Source: Faecalicatena_A orotica (GTDB taxonomy: Bacteria; Bacillota; Clostridia; Lachnospirales; Lachnospiraceae). From it: a stretch of 64,000 nucleotides of DNA. The stretch lies in the NCBI RefSeq assembly GCF_040545875.1, contig NZ_JBEPMR010000015.1. The stretch is one strand, 5' to 3'. The translations under genes and the position numbers were made by a program. This document shows positions 41,501-49,330 of this stretch, piece after piece. The number at the start of each line of letters is the position of its first letter. The stretch's first letter is position 1. The notes under the pieces were generated by a model that was given only the letters and a program-made list of their open reading frames with translations, did no database searches and had not been told where the DNA came from.

Positions 41501-44368
41501 TGCACTATCATTTGAATAGAAACCTGGTTTTTCAGAACTGGTTGCATTTCCTACTGCATCTGTGTTTAAATCTCCTCGGTCTGGATATTTTCCATTTGCA
41601 AAATAATCGTCTTTTGCCGCTTCACTTGGAACAACATCAAAACTGATACTGTAAGTCACACCATCTGCTAACTCGGCATTTTTAAGTACATTTAATGTAA
41701 CTGTTTTTTTATTTTTATCCAACGTATATGTGTAGCTGCTTGTTGGAAGATTACTAGTATTTCCATTTTTATCTGTCTTTTGTACTTTGACATTAGGTTC
41801 ATCAGCAAAGTCTACCCATTGACTTAACTTATCAGTAATAACAACATTCGTATAAACAGCTTTTGTAATTTCGTCAGCAATCTTTTTGAATTCTGCTTTC
41901 ATTGTATCGGCATTTGTTCCATGAAGAACTTTTCCATTAATGGCAGTTGAAAAATTAACACAATTCTTTGCACTATCGTTAGTAGTTGAACCGCTTGCAT
42001 TAACGACATATGCTCCATTTGTCGATGTTAAAACTGGAGAAGAATTCCATGCATTTAATGCGTATTTATAATTATATCCTTGTTTGTCTGATGATCCTGT
42101 TCCCTCTACTGTTGTTGTGCCTGTTTTATATCGATATGTTGGAGAACCATCCGTTAAAAAGATCACATAACTCTTATTTCCGGGATTACTATTCTGTCGC
42201 GATTTCAGAAGATCAGCACCTTCTTGAATTCCTGCCTGCCAGTTCGTTCCGCCATCACAATCATTATAACTCAGTTGAAAGTTAAAGTTTTTAACCGACT
42301 GCCATTTTCCATTGTTCCATACACTGCTATTCTTACCGAATGTAACTGCTGCAAGATTAATATCCGCATCTGCATTTCCAAGTGCACTTTTCAGTTCACT
42401 AATTGCATCATTTACATAATTATATCTATATATAGTCTTGCCATAACTAGATGACACCTCATCAGCCATACTTCCAGATCTATCTACAATCAATAAAATA
42501 TCTATCGGTGTTGTTTTTCCTAATCCTCCTGTAACATCAAGTGTTAAAGTATAATCTTCATCTTTTTCATTATATTTGATGTACTTACTATGATCAGGTG
42601 CATCTAAAGTACTTGTTGAACCACCTCCGCCTGAACTGCCATCATTACTACTTTTGTAGTAGATCATATATATATTATTACTGCTAAAATCATCATATTT
42701 ATTAAAATTTGCATTTTCACTATATTGCCAGCCACTTCTATACCTTATATAATAGTTGGTATAGTCAATGTCACTATCACCATCCTTACCCTGACTATTT
42801 CCCAGCCTTGTCTTTAAAAAAGTATATCCTTCAATATCCTGCTTATAAGTTTTTAACTGAGTTTCACTACTTATTTGAGTTTTAGATGGATTCGTTGTCA
42901 TATCCGCTGATATTTCATTACCATCCGTATCAATATAATGTAGTGTCATTTTCTTTGCAGAAGAACTTGCGGTCCATGTAATGGTATACACTGAAAAACT
43001 ATCCGTAACAAACTCAGCCTTTTTTACTTCTGCTGAATTTGTAGTTTCAACGGCTGTTTCTGTCTTACTATCGGCCACCATGTCAACAACATCTTTGACT
43101 TCACCCTTTTTATCTTCTTCCAGATGAAGTACTGTTACGTCTGCGTCCTTAGCCTTCTCTTCGTCTACCTCTTCCGGCAGGACTGCTTCTTTGTAATCCA
43201 TGACAACTTTGACTTCACCATTTGGTTCTACCTTGTTGCCGTCTGCATCTACAAAGCTGATATCATAAGCAAGGAATCCGGCGATATCGTATTCTTCTTT
43301 TTCTGCTTTTTCCTGAAGTTTTTCTTCTACTTCTTTATACTGATCTTTTGTGTCTTTCTCGTCTTTCTTGATCGGTACAACCTGAAGTGTTGAGCCTGCA
43401 GGAATGATTCCTTCTTTTTCTGCTGTTACTGTAATTGCTACTTCGTCATCTTCATATTTAAGTGACTCAGGTTTATTAGTTTTTTCTTCTTCTTTATTTT
43501 CCTTATTCTGATCAACTGCTTCTTCCTGAGGTTTCTGATCTTCTACATAACATCCGTAGATTGTAGATCGTCTGCCTTCCATCATGATCTTGTCTGCCAG
43601 ACCATCTTCTTTTAAACTGATTTCTGAAAGATCATAATCATCGATGTTGTCTATGCTTTCTCCAGCGTTCTGTAACTCTTCGATCTTATCTGACTTCTGA
43701 GTAATCTTTACGATCTCTGCTTCTGCATTTCCTGCAACTGAGTTTGCTTCATTGTAATAGAAGGTTGTTGCTTTCTTTGTATCTTTTATCTGGAAGTTGT
43801 TCTGTTCAAATGTGATCTTGATTTCTTTTCCCGGTTCAACCTGTTCGCCGTTTACTTTGAAGATTACATTATATAAGAAGTAATTTCCAAGAACGTTTCC
43901 TTCTGCTACTGCTTTGCTCATGAGCGTTTTGATCTGCTCTGTTGTATCGGCTGCCGCGTATGTGACTTCCATCGTTACGTCAGCTGTGTTGGCTTCAAAT
44001 GTTCCTTCTGGAATGTTAGCCGTTACTTTGCAGACTGCCTCGCCATTCTCACCTGTCATTACCTGACTTAATTCCATCTCATCCTGATGAGGAGCCTCTG
44101 GCTCTGCCGGTGTCTCTTCCTGAACCTCTGGCTGTTCTGCGGTGGATGCATCCGGTGCAGGTTCACCTTGTTCTGTATTCTCTCCGGTATCACCTTCGGC
44201 CTGCTGGGTATCTTCTGCTGTCTGACCGTCCAGTTCCCCGGTATTGTTCGTTGTTGTATTTTCTTCTCCTATATGACTAGCTCTAAGCGGGCCGCGGCTG
44301 TTGAATGCTACACTGATAACCAGTACCACTACCACGAAAAACGCGAGCCATCTTTTCAATAATTTCAT
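38579..44368 (-). CDS. Giant pilus tip/adhesin protein with two VWA domains and LPSAG sorting signal
   Basis: A 1929-residue surface protein, probably the pilus tip adhesin. Start at 44368 follows GGAGGAG. Signal peptide about 1-30; a Glu/Thr-rich linker (35-95); two related beta domains rich in charged residues (about 100-480). VWA domain 1 (about 610-850) has a complete MIDAS start DRSGSM near 629. A Cna-B/SpaA domain follows near 1000-1080 (GTYTLTETEPASGY). VWA domain 2 (about 1110-1400) has DASSSM near 1139. Further Cna-B-like domains (about 1650-1890, with YEVIESVSNGYS and GIYTLTETKAPVGYA) precede LPSAGG, a membrane helix and KNKRKRG. VWA domains bind host ligands through a metal ion in known tip pilins. 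Confidence 0.88.
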   Translation of the reverse strand: MKLLKRWLAFFVVVVLVISVAFNSRGPLRASHIGEENTTTNNTGELDGQTAEDTQQAEGDTGENTEQGEPAPDASTAEQPEVQEETPAEPEAPHQDEMELSQVMTGENGEAVCKVTANIPEGTFEANTADVTMEVTYAAADTTEQIKTLMSKAVAEGNVLGNYFLYNVIFKVNGEQVEPGKEIKITFEQNNFQIKDTKKATTFYYNEANSVAGNAEAEIVKITQKSDKIEELQNAGESIDNIDDYDLSEISLKEDGLADKIMMEGRRSTIYGCYVEDQKPQEEAVDQNKENKEEEKTNKPESLKYEDDEVAITVTAEKEGIIPAGSTLQVVPIKKDEKDTKDQYKEVEEKLQEKAEKEEYDIAGFLAYDISFVDADGNKVEPNGEVKVVMDYKEAVLPEEVDEEKAKDADVTVLHLEEDKKGEVKDVVDMVADSKTETAVETTNSAEVKKAEFVTDSFSVYTITWTASSSAKKMTLHYIDTDGNEISADMTTNPSKTQISSETQLKTYKQDIEGYTFLKTRLGNSQGKDGDSDIDYTNYYIRYRSGWQYSENANFNKYDDFSSNNIYMIYYKSSNDGSSGGGGSTSTLDAPDHSKYIKYNEKDEDYTLTLDVTGGLGKTTPIDILLIVDRSGSMADEVSSSYGKTIYRYNYVNDAISELKSALGNADADINLAAVTFGKNSSVWNNGKWQSVKNFNFQLSYNDCDGGTNWQAGIQEGADLLKSRQNSNPGNKSYVIFLTDGSPTYRYKTGTTTVEGTGSSDKQGYNYKYALNAWNSSPVLTSTNGAYVVNASGSTTNDSAKNCVNFSTAINGKVLHGTNADTMKAEFKKIADEITKAVYTNVVITDKLSQWVDFADEPNVKVQKTDKNGNTSNLPTSSYTYTLDKNKKTVTLNVLKNAELADGVTYSISFDVVPSEAAKDDYFANGKYPDRGDLNTDAVGNATSSEKPGFYSNDSASVSYKVSTEDQVKNAEYKKPVVQVSSLKCDFNFKKVNTSDNPVNGAKFLLVSDKDSSKKYEATSDLSGTVTFKNLTEGTYTLTETEPASGYAKENAEWKVKVEKSGKDKVVATLYTLGGELVEDGKIVNYTVHEEAVKHLTNDKTVKVVDENNRVFQIDLTASTSGREEGTAAQGASIVLVLDASSSMGSNGMTKLKSAATSFVQSAKDASSISEIAVVWYQGDEGDYGTTSQSDFYQLNTNDNISKLTGFINNKSHYGGTPMGDALEVTNSILDTQAKYDNKYVLFFTDGMPGYSSSNSSFNCMVANHAVKEAKNVKEKATLYTVGYNLGSSYFYWNEGDPSGSEYGHENHRSWTYAKNFLSDYIATPPKDGRTYSYTTDNTDGLNDIFKDIAGSIGELFKVKAEKIVDVIDARFKLTDESKAALSKNKDVTIKENEDGTTTITWTGDSAIIGNKDSEDPTSNGWSASFKIQAKDDFIGGNMVPTNGASSGIYVDETTTKTFPQPSVNVKLLKLDMDNKETTIYKGDIINPAAFAKELADTLSIVELDNRTTTNTGKPSFPELTESQKKELQEKQTITLGADKSIEYIYPNTEDSVGYFVYTYKLSDNPGGNMNEHAVDKDGKRVEAYELEVQFIPYTTAERKVMSELNGINPPAANGGTELNPKTNKLVTDGEYVVNVIVGEIRITKILDKLSNKDQSFVFKINKDGSDYKTVTITIPAGETSASYKGEELKKLPRGEYEVIESVSNGYSVKAFVIDDITNCESSTNSESESVAFKLGNNKDGEDVIAQKDYENGVLGQVTYTNEEVYNNWDIQKVSASDNNLVLPDAEFELASDAKTYYGKSDSNGVIKWYTDENYTTALEGKMATGIYTLTETKAPVGYAVSTEKWTLEITKNGDLKSIKSGDKVIEGNMVQDDTTVYFKFENTPVYDLPSAGGAGIFWYTVGGTLLMCLAGLLTLYKNKRKRGVGLSK

Positions 44369-44434
44369 AATGTATACTCCTCCACTTCTCAAATACACGT
44401 TTTTCTCATTCTATTTAGGGGTTACAAATTTAAT

Positions 44435-44872
44435 CTATTCACCTAACGCTCCGTCTATCAGCTTGATCAGCTCTAACGCTGATCTGAAGGGAACTGTCTT
44501 ATCTTCGTCCACCCATGTTACCAGTCCCTGCCAGCTGCTGTGCTGACGCTGCTGCACCCGGATAATAAAAGTTCCTTTATCGCCGTGCTGTTCCAATAGT
44601 TCTTCATCTTTCATAACTTTTATCATCCTCTCCTTCTTATTTTCATTCTTTTTAACTGCACGAAATGTTCTGTCTTCTGTCCCCGGAAAAGGGAAGCTGA
44701 TACTATTAAAGAAGTCTTCCATATAAAATATCATTTCTTCCAGACTATTTAAGACTTCCGCATCTCTCTTGTATGCATGATACAAACGTCCTGATGTTTT
44801 ACCTTCTTTATAATCATCCACACAAAATACAATTCCGTTGCGGGCCCCTATATAACTTTGACTCTTCTTCAA
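44435..44872 (-). CDS. Small cytoplasmic protein of unknown function at the head of the pilus operon
   Basis: A 145-residue soluble protein with no signal peptide or membrane helix. The N-terminal half has YKEGKTSGRLYHAYKRDAEVLNSLEEMIFYMEDFFNSI; the C-terminal third has FIIRVQQRQHSSWQGLVTWVDEDKTVPFRSALELIKLIDGAL, which looks like a compact conserved domain. I do not recognise a named family and give no function. It begins 67 bases upstream of the giant tip-protein gene and has its own conserved promoter block (44910-44965), suggesting a regulatory or assembly role for the pilus. Confidence 0.7.
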   Translation of the reverse strand: MKKSQSYIGARNGIVFCVDDYKEGKTSGRLYHAYKRDAEVLNSLEEMIFYMEDFFNSISFPFPGTEDRTFRAVKKNENKKERMIKVMKDEELLEQHGDKGTFIIRVQQRQHSSWQGLVTWVDEDKTVPFRSALELIKLIDGALGE

Positions 44873-44909
44873 TGTATATCATGCTCCTTTTCATGCCTTA
44901 AGTTTCTAT

Positions 44910-44965
44910 ACTATCTATATCATAAACACACTTTAACAGTTTCAGAAACAAAGAAACAATCAAAA
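44910..44965 (-). promoter_or_regulatory. Conserved promoter block A (pilus operon)
   Basis: On the minus strand TTTTGATTG (44957-44965) is followed by a TTTG, then CTGTTA (44934-44939, -35-like), an 18-bp spacer and GATAGT (44910-44915, -10-like). A block at 46959-47014 matches it in sequence and in exact spacing. It lies about 40 bases upstream of the small 145-residue gene that heads the pilus operon. The weak -35 fits an activator-dependent promoter. Confidence 0.6.
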
Positions 44966-45040
44966 GAATTTACAAAAAGGGGTTTTTTACAAGTTTTTTA
45001 TTGTTTTTTATTAATTTTAGAATGGACAGGTGGTTTTTAA

Positions 45041-45100
45041 AGGAACAGCTTGTATGGTGATGGCTATTCATCCTTACAGAACTGTTCCCCTATATGCCAT
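45041..45100 (-). terminator. Possible terminator after the wall-hydrolase gene
   Basis: GGAACAG (45042) and CTGTTCC (45092) pair, with inner GATG/CATC-type pairing in the 43-base interval. On the minus strand the second arm is followed by TTTAAAAA, a poor T-run. It lies just beyond the M23 gene stop. Confidence 0.4.
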
Positions 45101-45111
45101 TCTTAACCCTG

Positions 45112-46878
45112 TTATTTAAAGAAGCTGTCCTGCTGTTTCTCCGTGAAATACTGAAGCGGGTCAACTGCGGTTCCGTGCTCTTCCACCTGGAAGTGGAGGT
45201 GGTTGCCTGTGGACTGTCCCGTTGTACCGGATAATCCGATCTGCTGACCCTTCTCTACTTTCTGTCCTTCTTCTACGAATACTTTTTCATGATGCATGTA
45301 TTTAGTTACGAGTCCATTTCCGTGGTCAATGATAACCATGTTGCCGGCCGTTCCTGCTTCTCCGGCAAATGTGACGGTTCCGGATGCTGCTGCGTAAGTC
45401 GGTATGTTATACGTTCCTGTTCCAAGATCGATGCCTTTATGATAGGTTCCTGCCCCTGCAATAGGTTCCTCTCTTGAACCGAAGTCACTTGATAAGAGTG
45501 CTCCCGGACACGGGTTTACAAATGTTCCGAGCATATTGCTGAACTCGCCCAGTGTCATGTTATCAAGTCTGTACAAGTCATACTGCTCCATCTGTCTGAT
45601 CAGTGACTGTCCGTATGTCAGGCTGGTTGCCCAGCGGCTTCCTATCTTCATTGCAAATGTGTTTGCATCAGTCACACCTAAGGTAAGGTCCAAATAGACT
45701 TCCTTCAAAAGATCTGTGCGGTCCTCAATACATTCCGTGTAAGTATCATATACCCGGAAACCGGATACGATCGTGTAGAGGGATCCGTCCTTTGACTGTT
45801 CCCCTGTGATCATATCGACACTTCCTGCCGGTCCTGTTCCTTTGATTCCGAAAAGGTTGTTGTACTGGTATGCCAGATAAGATAACCCTTTTCCGTCTTC
45901 TCCGCCCGGTCCGTACTGTCCGAAACCTGACTCCTGGATGATCTGTGCAATTGTTACAGATGCCGGATACCCTGTTTCATCCTGACACTTCAATGCTGCT
46001 ACGATCATTTCCTGTGTAATAAAGGACGGGAGTCCTTCGATTGGAACTGATACGTTATACTTAATCTTCTCGCTGTCATCTAAGAAGCGGATAGAAGCTG
46101 AATAGCTGTTTACCGTACTCTCTTCATATGTACCGCTGCCTGCTGTTTCATAATAGGAATCATCAGTAGCCCCGCCGTTATCTGAAGGGGGTGTCTGGAC
46201 CGGTTCGTTTGAACCGCCGTCATCAGGCTGTACGTCGTCCGTTACACCATTATCAGTATTCCCATCATCCGGTTTCTCAGCTTCGTTCTGGTCACCGTCC
46301 GTGTTTCCATCATCAGGCTTCTCAACTTCATCCTGACTTCCATCTGTATTTCCGTCATCAGGCTTTTCCGTTCCATCCTGTTCTCCGTCAGGCTTTCCGT
46401 CATCAGGCTTTTCAGATTCTCCCTTGTCTTCGTCCGTCTTACCATCGTCAGGCTTTTCTGTTCCGCCCTGCTCTCCATCAGGCTTTCCATCATCAGGTTT
46501 TTCCGTTCCGCCCTGCTCTTCGTCTGTCTTACCATCATCAGGTTTTTCCGTTCCGACCTGTTCTTCGTCTGTTTTGCCATCATCGGGCTTTTCTGTTCCG
46601 CCCTGCTCTCCATCAGGCTTTCCGTCGCCAGGCTTTTCTCCCATACTTTCATCTTCTGGATTTGTCTGGTCAGTATTCTCTGTTTCAGTCTCCTGATTTT
46701 CGTCTTTCTTATCTTTATCCTTGTCTTTATCTTTTTCCTCATCTGACTGCCCGTCAGTATGTTCCGCCCCGTGCTGTTCAACTACATTATCCTGCTCTAA
46801 ACCGAAAGTCGTCTGTATCTGGCCTGCTACGATGCAGATACTAATTCCTAATATAAGTACTACTTTTTTTAACTTCAT
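45112..46878 (-). CDS. Secreted cell-wall hydrolase: repeat linker, glucosaminidase domain and M23 peptidase domain
   Basis: An exported protein of about 588 residues that should cut both glycan and peptide bonds of peptidoglycan. Signal peptide about 1-26; a highly acidic, repeat-rich linker (about 35-235) of 15-residue EKPDDGKTDEEQGGT-type units; a FlgJ/LytG-like glucosaminidase domain (about 275-440, catalytic-glutamate region IAQIIQESGFGQYGP). The C-terminal LytM/M23 domain (about 475-580) has zinc-ligand motifs HKGIDLG and HLHFQVE. Start is ambiguous between 46878 (signal peptide begins MKLKK) and 46887. It shares the conserved promoter block with the pilus operon, so it may open the wall for pilus assembly. 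Confidence 0.9.
   Translation of the reverse strand: MKLKKVVLILGISICIVAGQIQTTFGLEQDNVVEQHGAEHTDGQSDEEKDKDKDKDKKDENQETETENTDQTNPEDESMGEKPGDGKPDGEQGGTEKPDDGKTDEEQVGTEKPDDGKTDEEQGGTEKPDDGKPDGEQGGTEKPDDGKTDEDKGESEKPDDGKPDGEQDGTEKPDDGNTDGSQDEVEKPDDGNTDGDQNEAEKPDDGNTDNGVTDDVQPDDGGSNEPVQTPPSDNGGATDDSYYETAGSGTYEESTVNSYSASIRFLDDSEKIKYNVSVPIEGLPSFITQEMIVAALKCQDETGYPASVTIAQIIQESGFGQYGPGGEDGKGLSYLAYQYNNLFGIKGTGPAGSVDMITGEQSKDGSLYTIVSGFRVYDTYTECIEDRTDLLKEVYLDLTLGVTDANTFAMKIGSRWATSLTYGQSLIRQMEQYDLYRLDNMTLGEFSNMLGTFVNPCPGALLSSDFGSREEPIAGAGTYHKGIDLGTGTYNIPTYAAASGTVTFAGEAGTAGNMVIIDHGNGLVTKYMHHEKVFVEEGQKVEKGQQIGLSGTTGQSTGNHLHFQVEEHGTAVDPLQYFTEKQQDSFFK
46200..46640. repeat. 45-bp minisatellite in the wall-hydrolase gene
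   Basis: About nine imperfect direct repeats of 45 bp encode EKPDDG(K/N)(T/P)D(E/G)xQxGx units. Units near the centre are almost identical while those at the C-terminal side have drifted (KTD to NTDGDQNEA), as expected if copy number changes by slippage or recombination. In-frame unit length keeps the reading frame for any copy number. Confidence 0.85.
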
Positions 46879-46958
46879 AAGATACATCCTCTCCTTAATT
46901 GTCTGTTACACTGCAACTACAATCTGAATTTGAAATTAACATTTCACCCAAATATATA

Positions 46959-47014
46959 CGTATCCTCAATATAATAACATCTTAACAGACTCATAGTCAA
47001 AGGAGCAATCAAAA
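46959..47014 (-). promoter_or_regulatory. Conserved promoter block B (wall hydrolase)
   Basis: On the minus strand TTTTGATTG (47006-47014), CTCCTTTG, CTGTTA (46983-46988), 18 bp, GATACG (46959-46964). The order and spacing are identical to block A at 44910-44965. It lies about 80 bases upstream of the M23 gene start. Confidence 0.6.
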
Positions 47015-47063
47015 AAATGTTGTTTAAGCGGTATTATTAGGTTTATTTATTGACTGTATTATT

Positions 47064-47106
47064 AAAAAAATTTCCACAACTGTATTTAAACAGAAGTGGA
47101 AATTTG
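47064..47106 (-). terminator. Intrinsic terminator after the BTAD-regulator gene
   Basis: AAATTTCCAC and GTGGAAATTT pair, with an inner CTGT/ACAG stem and a 6-base loop; on the minus strand the stem is followed by TTTTTTT. It isolates the regulator from the wall-hydrolase gene. Confidence 0.85.
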
Positions 47107-47117
47107 TATTCATATAT

Positions 47118-48344
47118 TTACTTTACGTCTGCTTCCTTCTCAAAGACAACGCTGTTAACATAGTACTGCACGCCAGTTCTCTGCCTGCCTACGAGGAAAT
47201 TGTAGTTAATACGTTTCTGAACGATTGCGCAGCTCTCGAGAGTTGTATTTACGAGAAGTACCAGATATTGCCCTCTCCCGTAGCGGTTCACAGCATCGCC
47301 CCTGCGTATGGACTTGCAGATAGCGTCTCCCAGTCTGCCCGCCAGCTGTTCTAACTGCTCTCCACTCTTCATCCGGTTACCCTTGCTGTCCACGATCGTA
47401 CAAAGCATCAGATAGATCGACTGTCCGCTTCTCTCTGCCATGCGGTTCACCATCCGGTAGATTCCCTGAAATACCGGATAAGAACACATATATCCTCCCC
47501 GGATTTCATCCTTGTCTTCGATCAGTTCTTTCTGGATATTATCCAGCAGATCATACGGGTGCAGCATCTGGTCCCCCAGCCTGTCGAGAGAACTCATAAG
47601 CTTCTGTGAAGGGCGGATTCCCCGCTCCTTGAAATATCTCTCTACCGTCTCTGCATACAGGTCACTTGCTTCTTCATAACATCCCATACTGATCAGGGCA
47701 TCCATCGTGATACTTTCCCAGTCTGAGAATGGTGAAATCGCTGTCGCATAGACTCCCAGTTCCTGGAGCTGAAGGTAATCTTCCTTTTCCTTCAGTATCC
47801 CGGCAGCCTCCTCTACGCAGGTACAGAACTGGGCACGGTATCTTCTGGCCTCGGATGCAGCCCAGAGTACCCCCGCATACATGATCAGAAATTCACCCGT
47901 GTAACAGTGGCATGCATCAAGTAAAAGCTGAAGCCTGCAGTCAATATCCTCCTCATTCAAGGCCTCCTGATATAAACGGTCAAACTCTGACGCATCTTCT
48001 ATCACAGGAATTTCTTTTGTCCAGTAGAATGTCCCTTTTTCAAGATAAATATAATTTACCTCGGGAAGACCTGCGTTCTTTAACTTATTCTTAGCATTAT
48101 AAATTACACTCTGCATCGTGTGGTGAATATTCTTGATGTCCCTGTCCCCAAAAAGCATCTCCTCCAGCTGTTCCCTTGGCACCCCTTCCTTGCGGTTATG
48201 TAGAAGAATCTGCATGAGGTAGGCAAATTGTGTCTCACTTACTTTCTTGCCGAGCAGAGAATTTCCTTTGTACGTAATCGAAAAATTACCGAACATCTTT
48301 ACATGTAATGCGTTGTCTTCCAGATCTTTTGCCATCTTAGTCAT
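47118..48344 (-). CDS. SARP/BTAD-type transcription regulator with a degenerate GGDEF-like C-terminus
   Basis: A 408-residue regulator. The N-terminus (about 10-105, LHVKMFGNFSITYKGNSLLGKK, then LEEMLFGDRDIKNIHHTMQSVIYNAKNKL) is an OmpR-like winged helix. Residues about 110-265 form a BTAD/TPR-type helical domain (ASEFDRLYQEALNEEDIDCRLQLLLDACHCYTGEFL). The C-terminal 130 residues resemble a GGDEF fold: ICKSIRRGDAVNRYGRGQYLVLLVN near 345-368, with GRGQY in place of GGDEF, so cyclase activity is unlikely. It is the best candidate regulator of the neighbouring pilus and hydrolase promoters. It is monocistronic, with a strong promoter and its own terminator. Confidence 0.85.
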   Translation of the reverse strand: MTKMAKDLEDNALHVKMFGNFSITYKGNSLLGKKVSETQFAYLMQILLHNRKEGVPREQLEEMLFGDRDIKNIHHTMQSVIYNAKNKLKNAGLPEVNYIYLEKGTFYWTKEIPVIEDASEFDRLYQEALNEEDIDCRLQLLLDACHCYTGEFLIMYAGVLWAASEARRYRAQFCTCVEEAAGILKEKEDYLQLQELGVYATAISPFSDWESITMDALISMGCYEEASDLYAETVERYFKERGIRPSQKLMSSLDRLGDQMLHPYDLLDNIQKELIEDKDEIRGGYMCSYPVFQGIYRMVNRMAERSGQSIYLMLCTIVDSKGNRMKSGEQLEQLAGRLGDAICKSIRRGDAVNRYGRGQYLVLLVNTTLESCAIVQKRINYNFLVGRQRTGVQYYVNSVVFEKEADVK

Positions 48345-48499
48345 ATGCCTTTCTCCCTTAAAAATACTAAGAAGTCCTATCCAGAAATAAACTACGCTAT
48401 TTCCAGCGGTACGGCCGTCCTGCAGGAATTTTGCCTGAACTTTTATGCCGCCCTTCTCGATGATTGTTACCGGTTTATATTATATTACCAGTTTTATAC

Positions 48500-48528
48500 A
48501 TTATATCTTTTACTCTTTGGTGAGTCAA
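48500..48528 (-). promoter_or_regulatory. Promoter of the BTAD-regulator gene
   Basis: On the minus strand TTGACT (48523-48528), 17-bp spacer, TATAAT (48500-48505): a near-consensus vegetative promoter about 155 bases upstream of the start codon. A partial copy of the block A/B motif, TTTTGATTG (48569-48577), lies 41 bases further upstream, suggesting autoregulation. Confidence 0.75.
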
Positions 48529-48600
48529 TAACAAATCTGCACTTTACGTAAATGCAAAAATATGAGCGCAATCAAAACACATTTTGTATTTAAATTTGTT

Positions 48601-49158
48601 TTATATTTTTCCAATATAATATAGAATTCTTCCTGCGATATCATTCATACTGACAGGCCCGAAACTTCTGGAATCTTCTGATATCTCCCGGTTATCTCCC
48701 ACTACAAATACTTCAGAAGCCCCAACCTGTACCGGGAACTGTATATCTGCCGACATCCAGTCAGTTTCACCTAAAGCTTCCTCGAACTCTGCTTCTTTCC
48801 CGTTCACATATAGTTTTCCTGCCTGTATATTCACGGTATCCCCGGCAACTGCAACAATCCTCTTCACATATTCTTCTCCGCCCGGGCGGTTCACAACCAC
48901 GATATCTCCAACCTTGTACTCCGGCACACTGCGCATATATACGACTTTATCCTGATCATGCAGTGTCGGGTACATCGAATCTCCGTCAACTGTTGAGATT
49001 CCCATTAATATATAAAAGACAACAAGCATGATAATAATCAGCGCCAGAAACTGCACTGTCGTAACCAGTCTTGTCTTACGTTCTTCTTTTCTCTTTATCT
49101 CTTTTATTCTGGGATCTACATCCTCCAGAACCTTTTTCTTGATTGCATCTATCTCCAT
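48601..49158 (-). CDS. lepB: Signal peptidase I (LepB type)
   Basis: A 185-residue type I leader peptidase with the bacterial Ser-Lys dyad: S61 in DGDSMYPTL and K99 in EEYVKRIVAVAGD; VGDNREISEDSRSFGPV near 150 is box E. One N-terminal transmembrane helix (about 33-53) follows a charged cytoplasmic segment. The start at 49158 follows CAGGAG; an ATG at 49194 lacks support. It differs in class from the SipW enzyme at 30624, so the island encodes one signal peptidase of each type; the LepB-like one may serve the pilins and the wall hydrolase. Confidence 0.92.
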   Translation of the reverse strand: MEIDAIKKKVLEDVDPRIKEIKRKEERKTRLVTTVQFLALIIIMLVVFYILMGISTVDGDSMYPTLHDQDKVVYMRSVPEYKVGDIVVVNRPGGEEYVKRIVAVAGDTVNIQAGKLYVNGKEAEFEEALGETDWMSADIQFPVQVGASEVFVVGDNREISEDSRSFGPVSMNDIAGRILYYIGKI

Positions 49159-49231
49159 GACACCAGCTCCTGTCCTGTTTGTAAACGGTAACATTTCTTT
49201 TATTATAGTTTATTTATAAAATGAATACAAG

Positions 49232-49262
49232 CTGACAAATATAGGGATTTATATGTTATAAT
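49232..49262 (+). promoter_or_regulatory. Candidate promoter of the GGDEF-like gene
   Basis: CTGACA (49232-49237) and TATAAT (49257-49262), with TG one base before the -10 (extended -10). The spacer is 19 bp, which is long, so the extended -10 probably dominates. It is about 70 bases upstream of the start codon. Confidence 0.5.
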
Positions 49263-49330
49263 ATTACTATTTATAGGAACAGCATATAACTGTTAGCCCT
49301 ATATAATAATTTCAGATAAGGAGCATTTGT

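Noticed and set aside
46200..46640. Regular direct repeats that might suggest a CRISPR array
   Set aside because: Units are contiguous, coding and 45 bp long without unique spacers; no cas genes are present.
46191..46844. Long open frames on the plus strand and in another minus frame across the wall-hydrolase repeat
   Set aside because: They are shadows of the 45-bp repeat, which leaves all frames open; their products are low-complexity His/Phe/Pro or Lys/Met-rich strings with no start signals.
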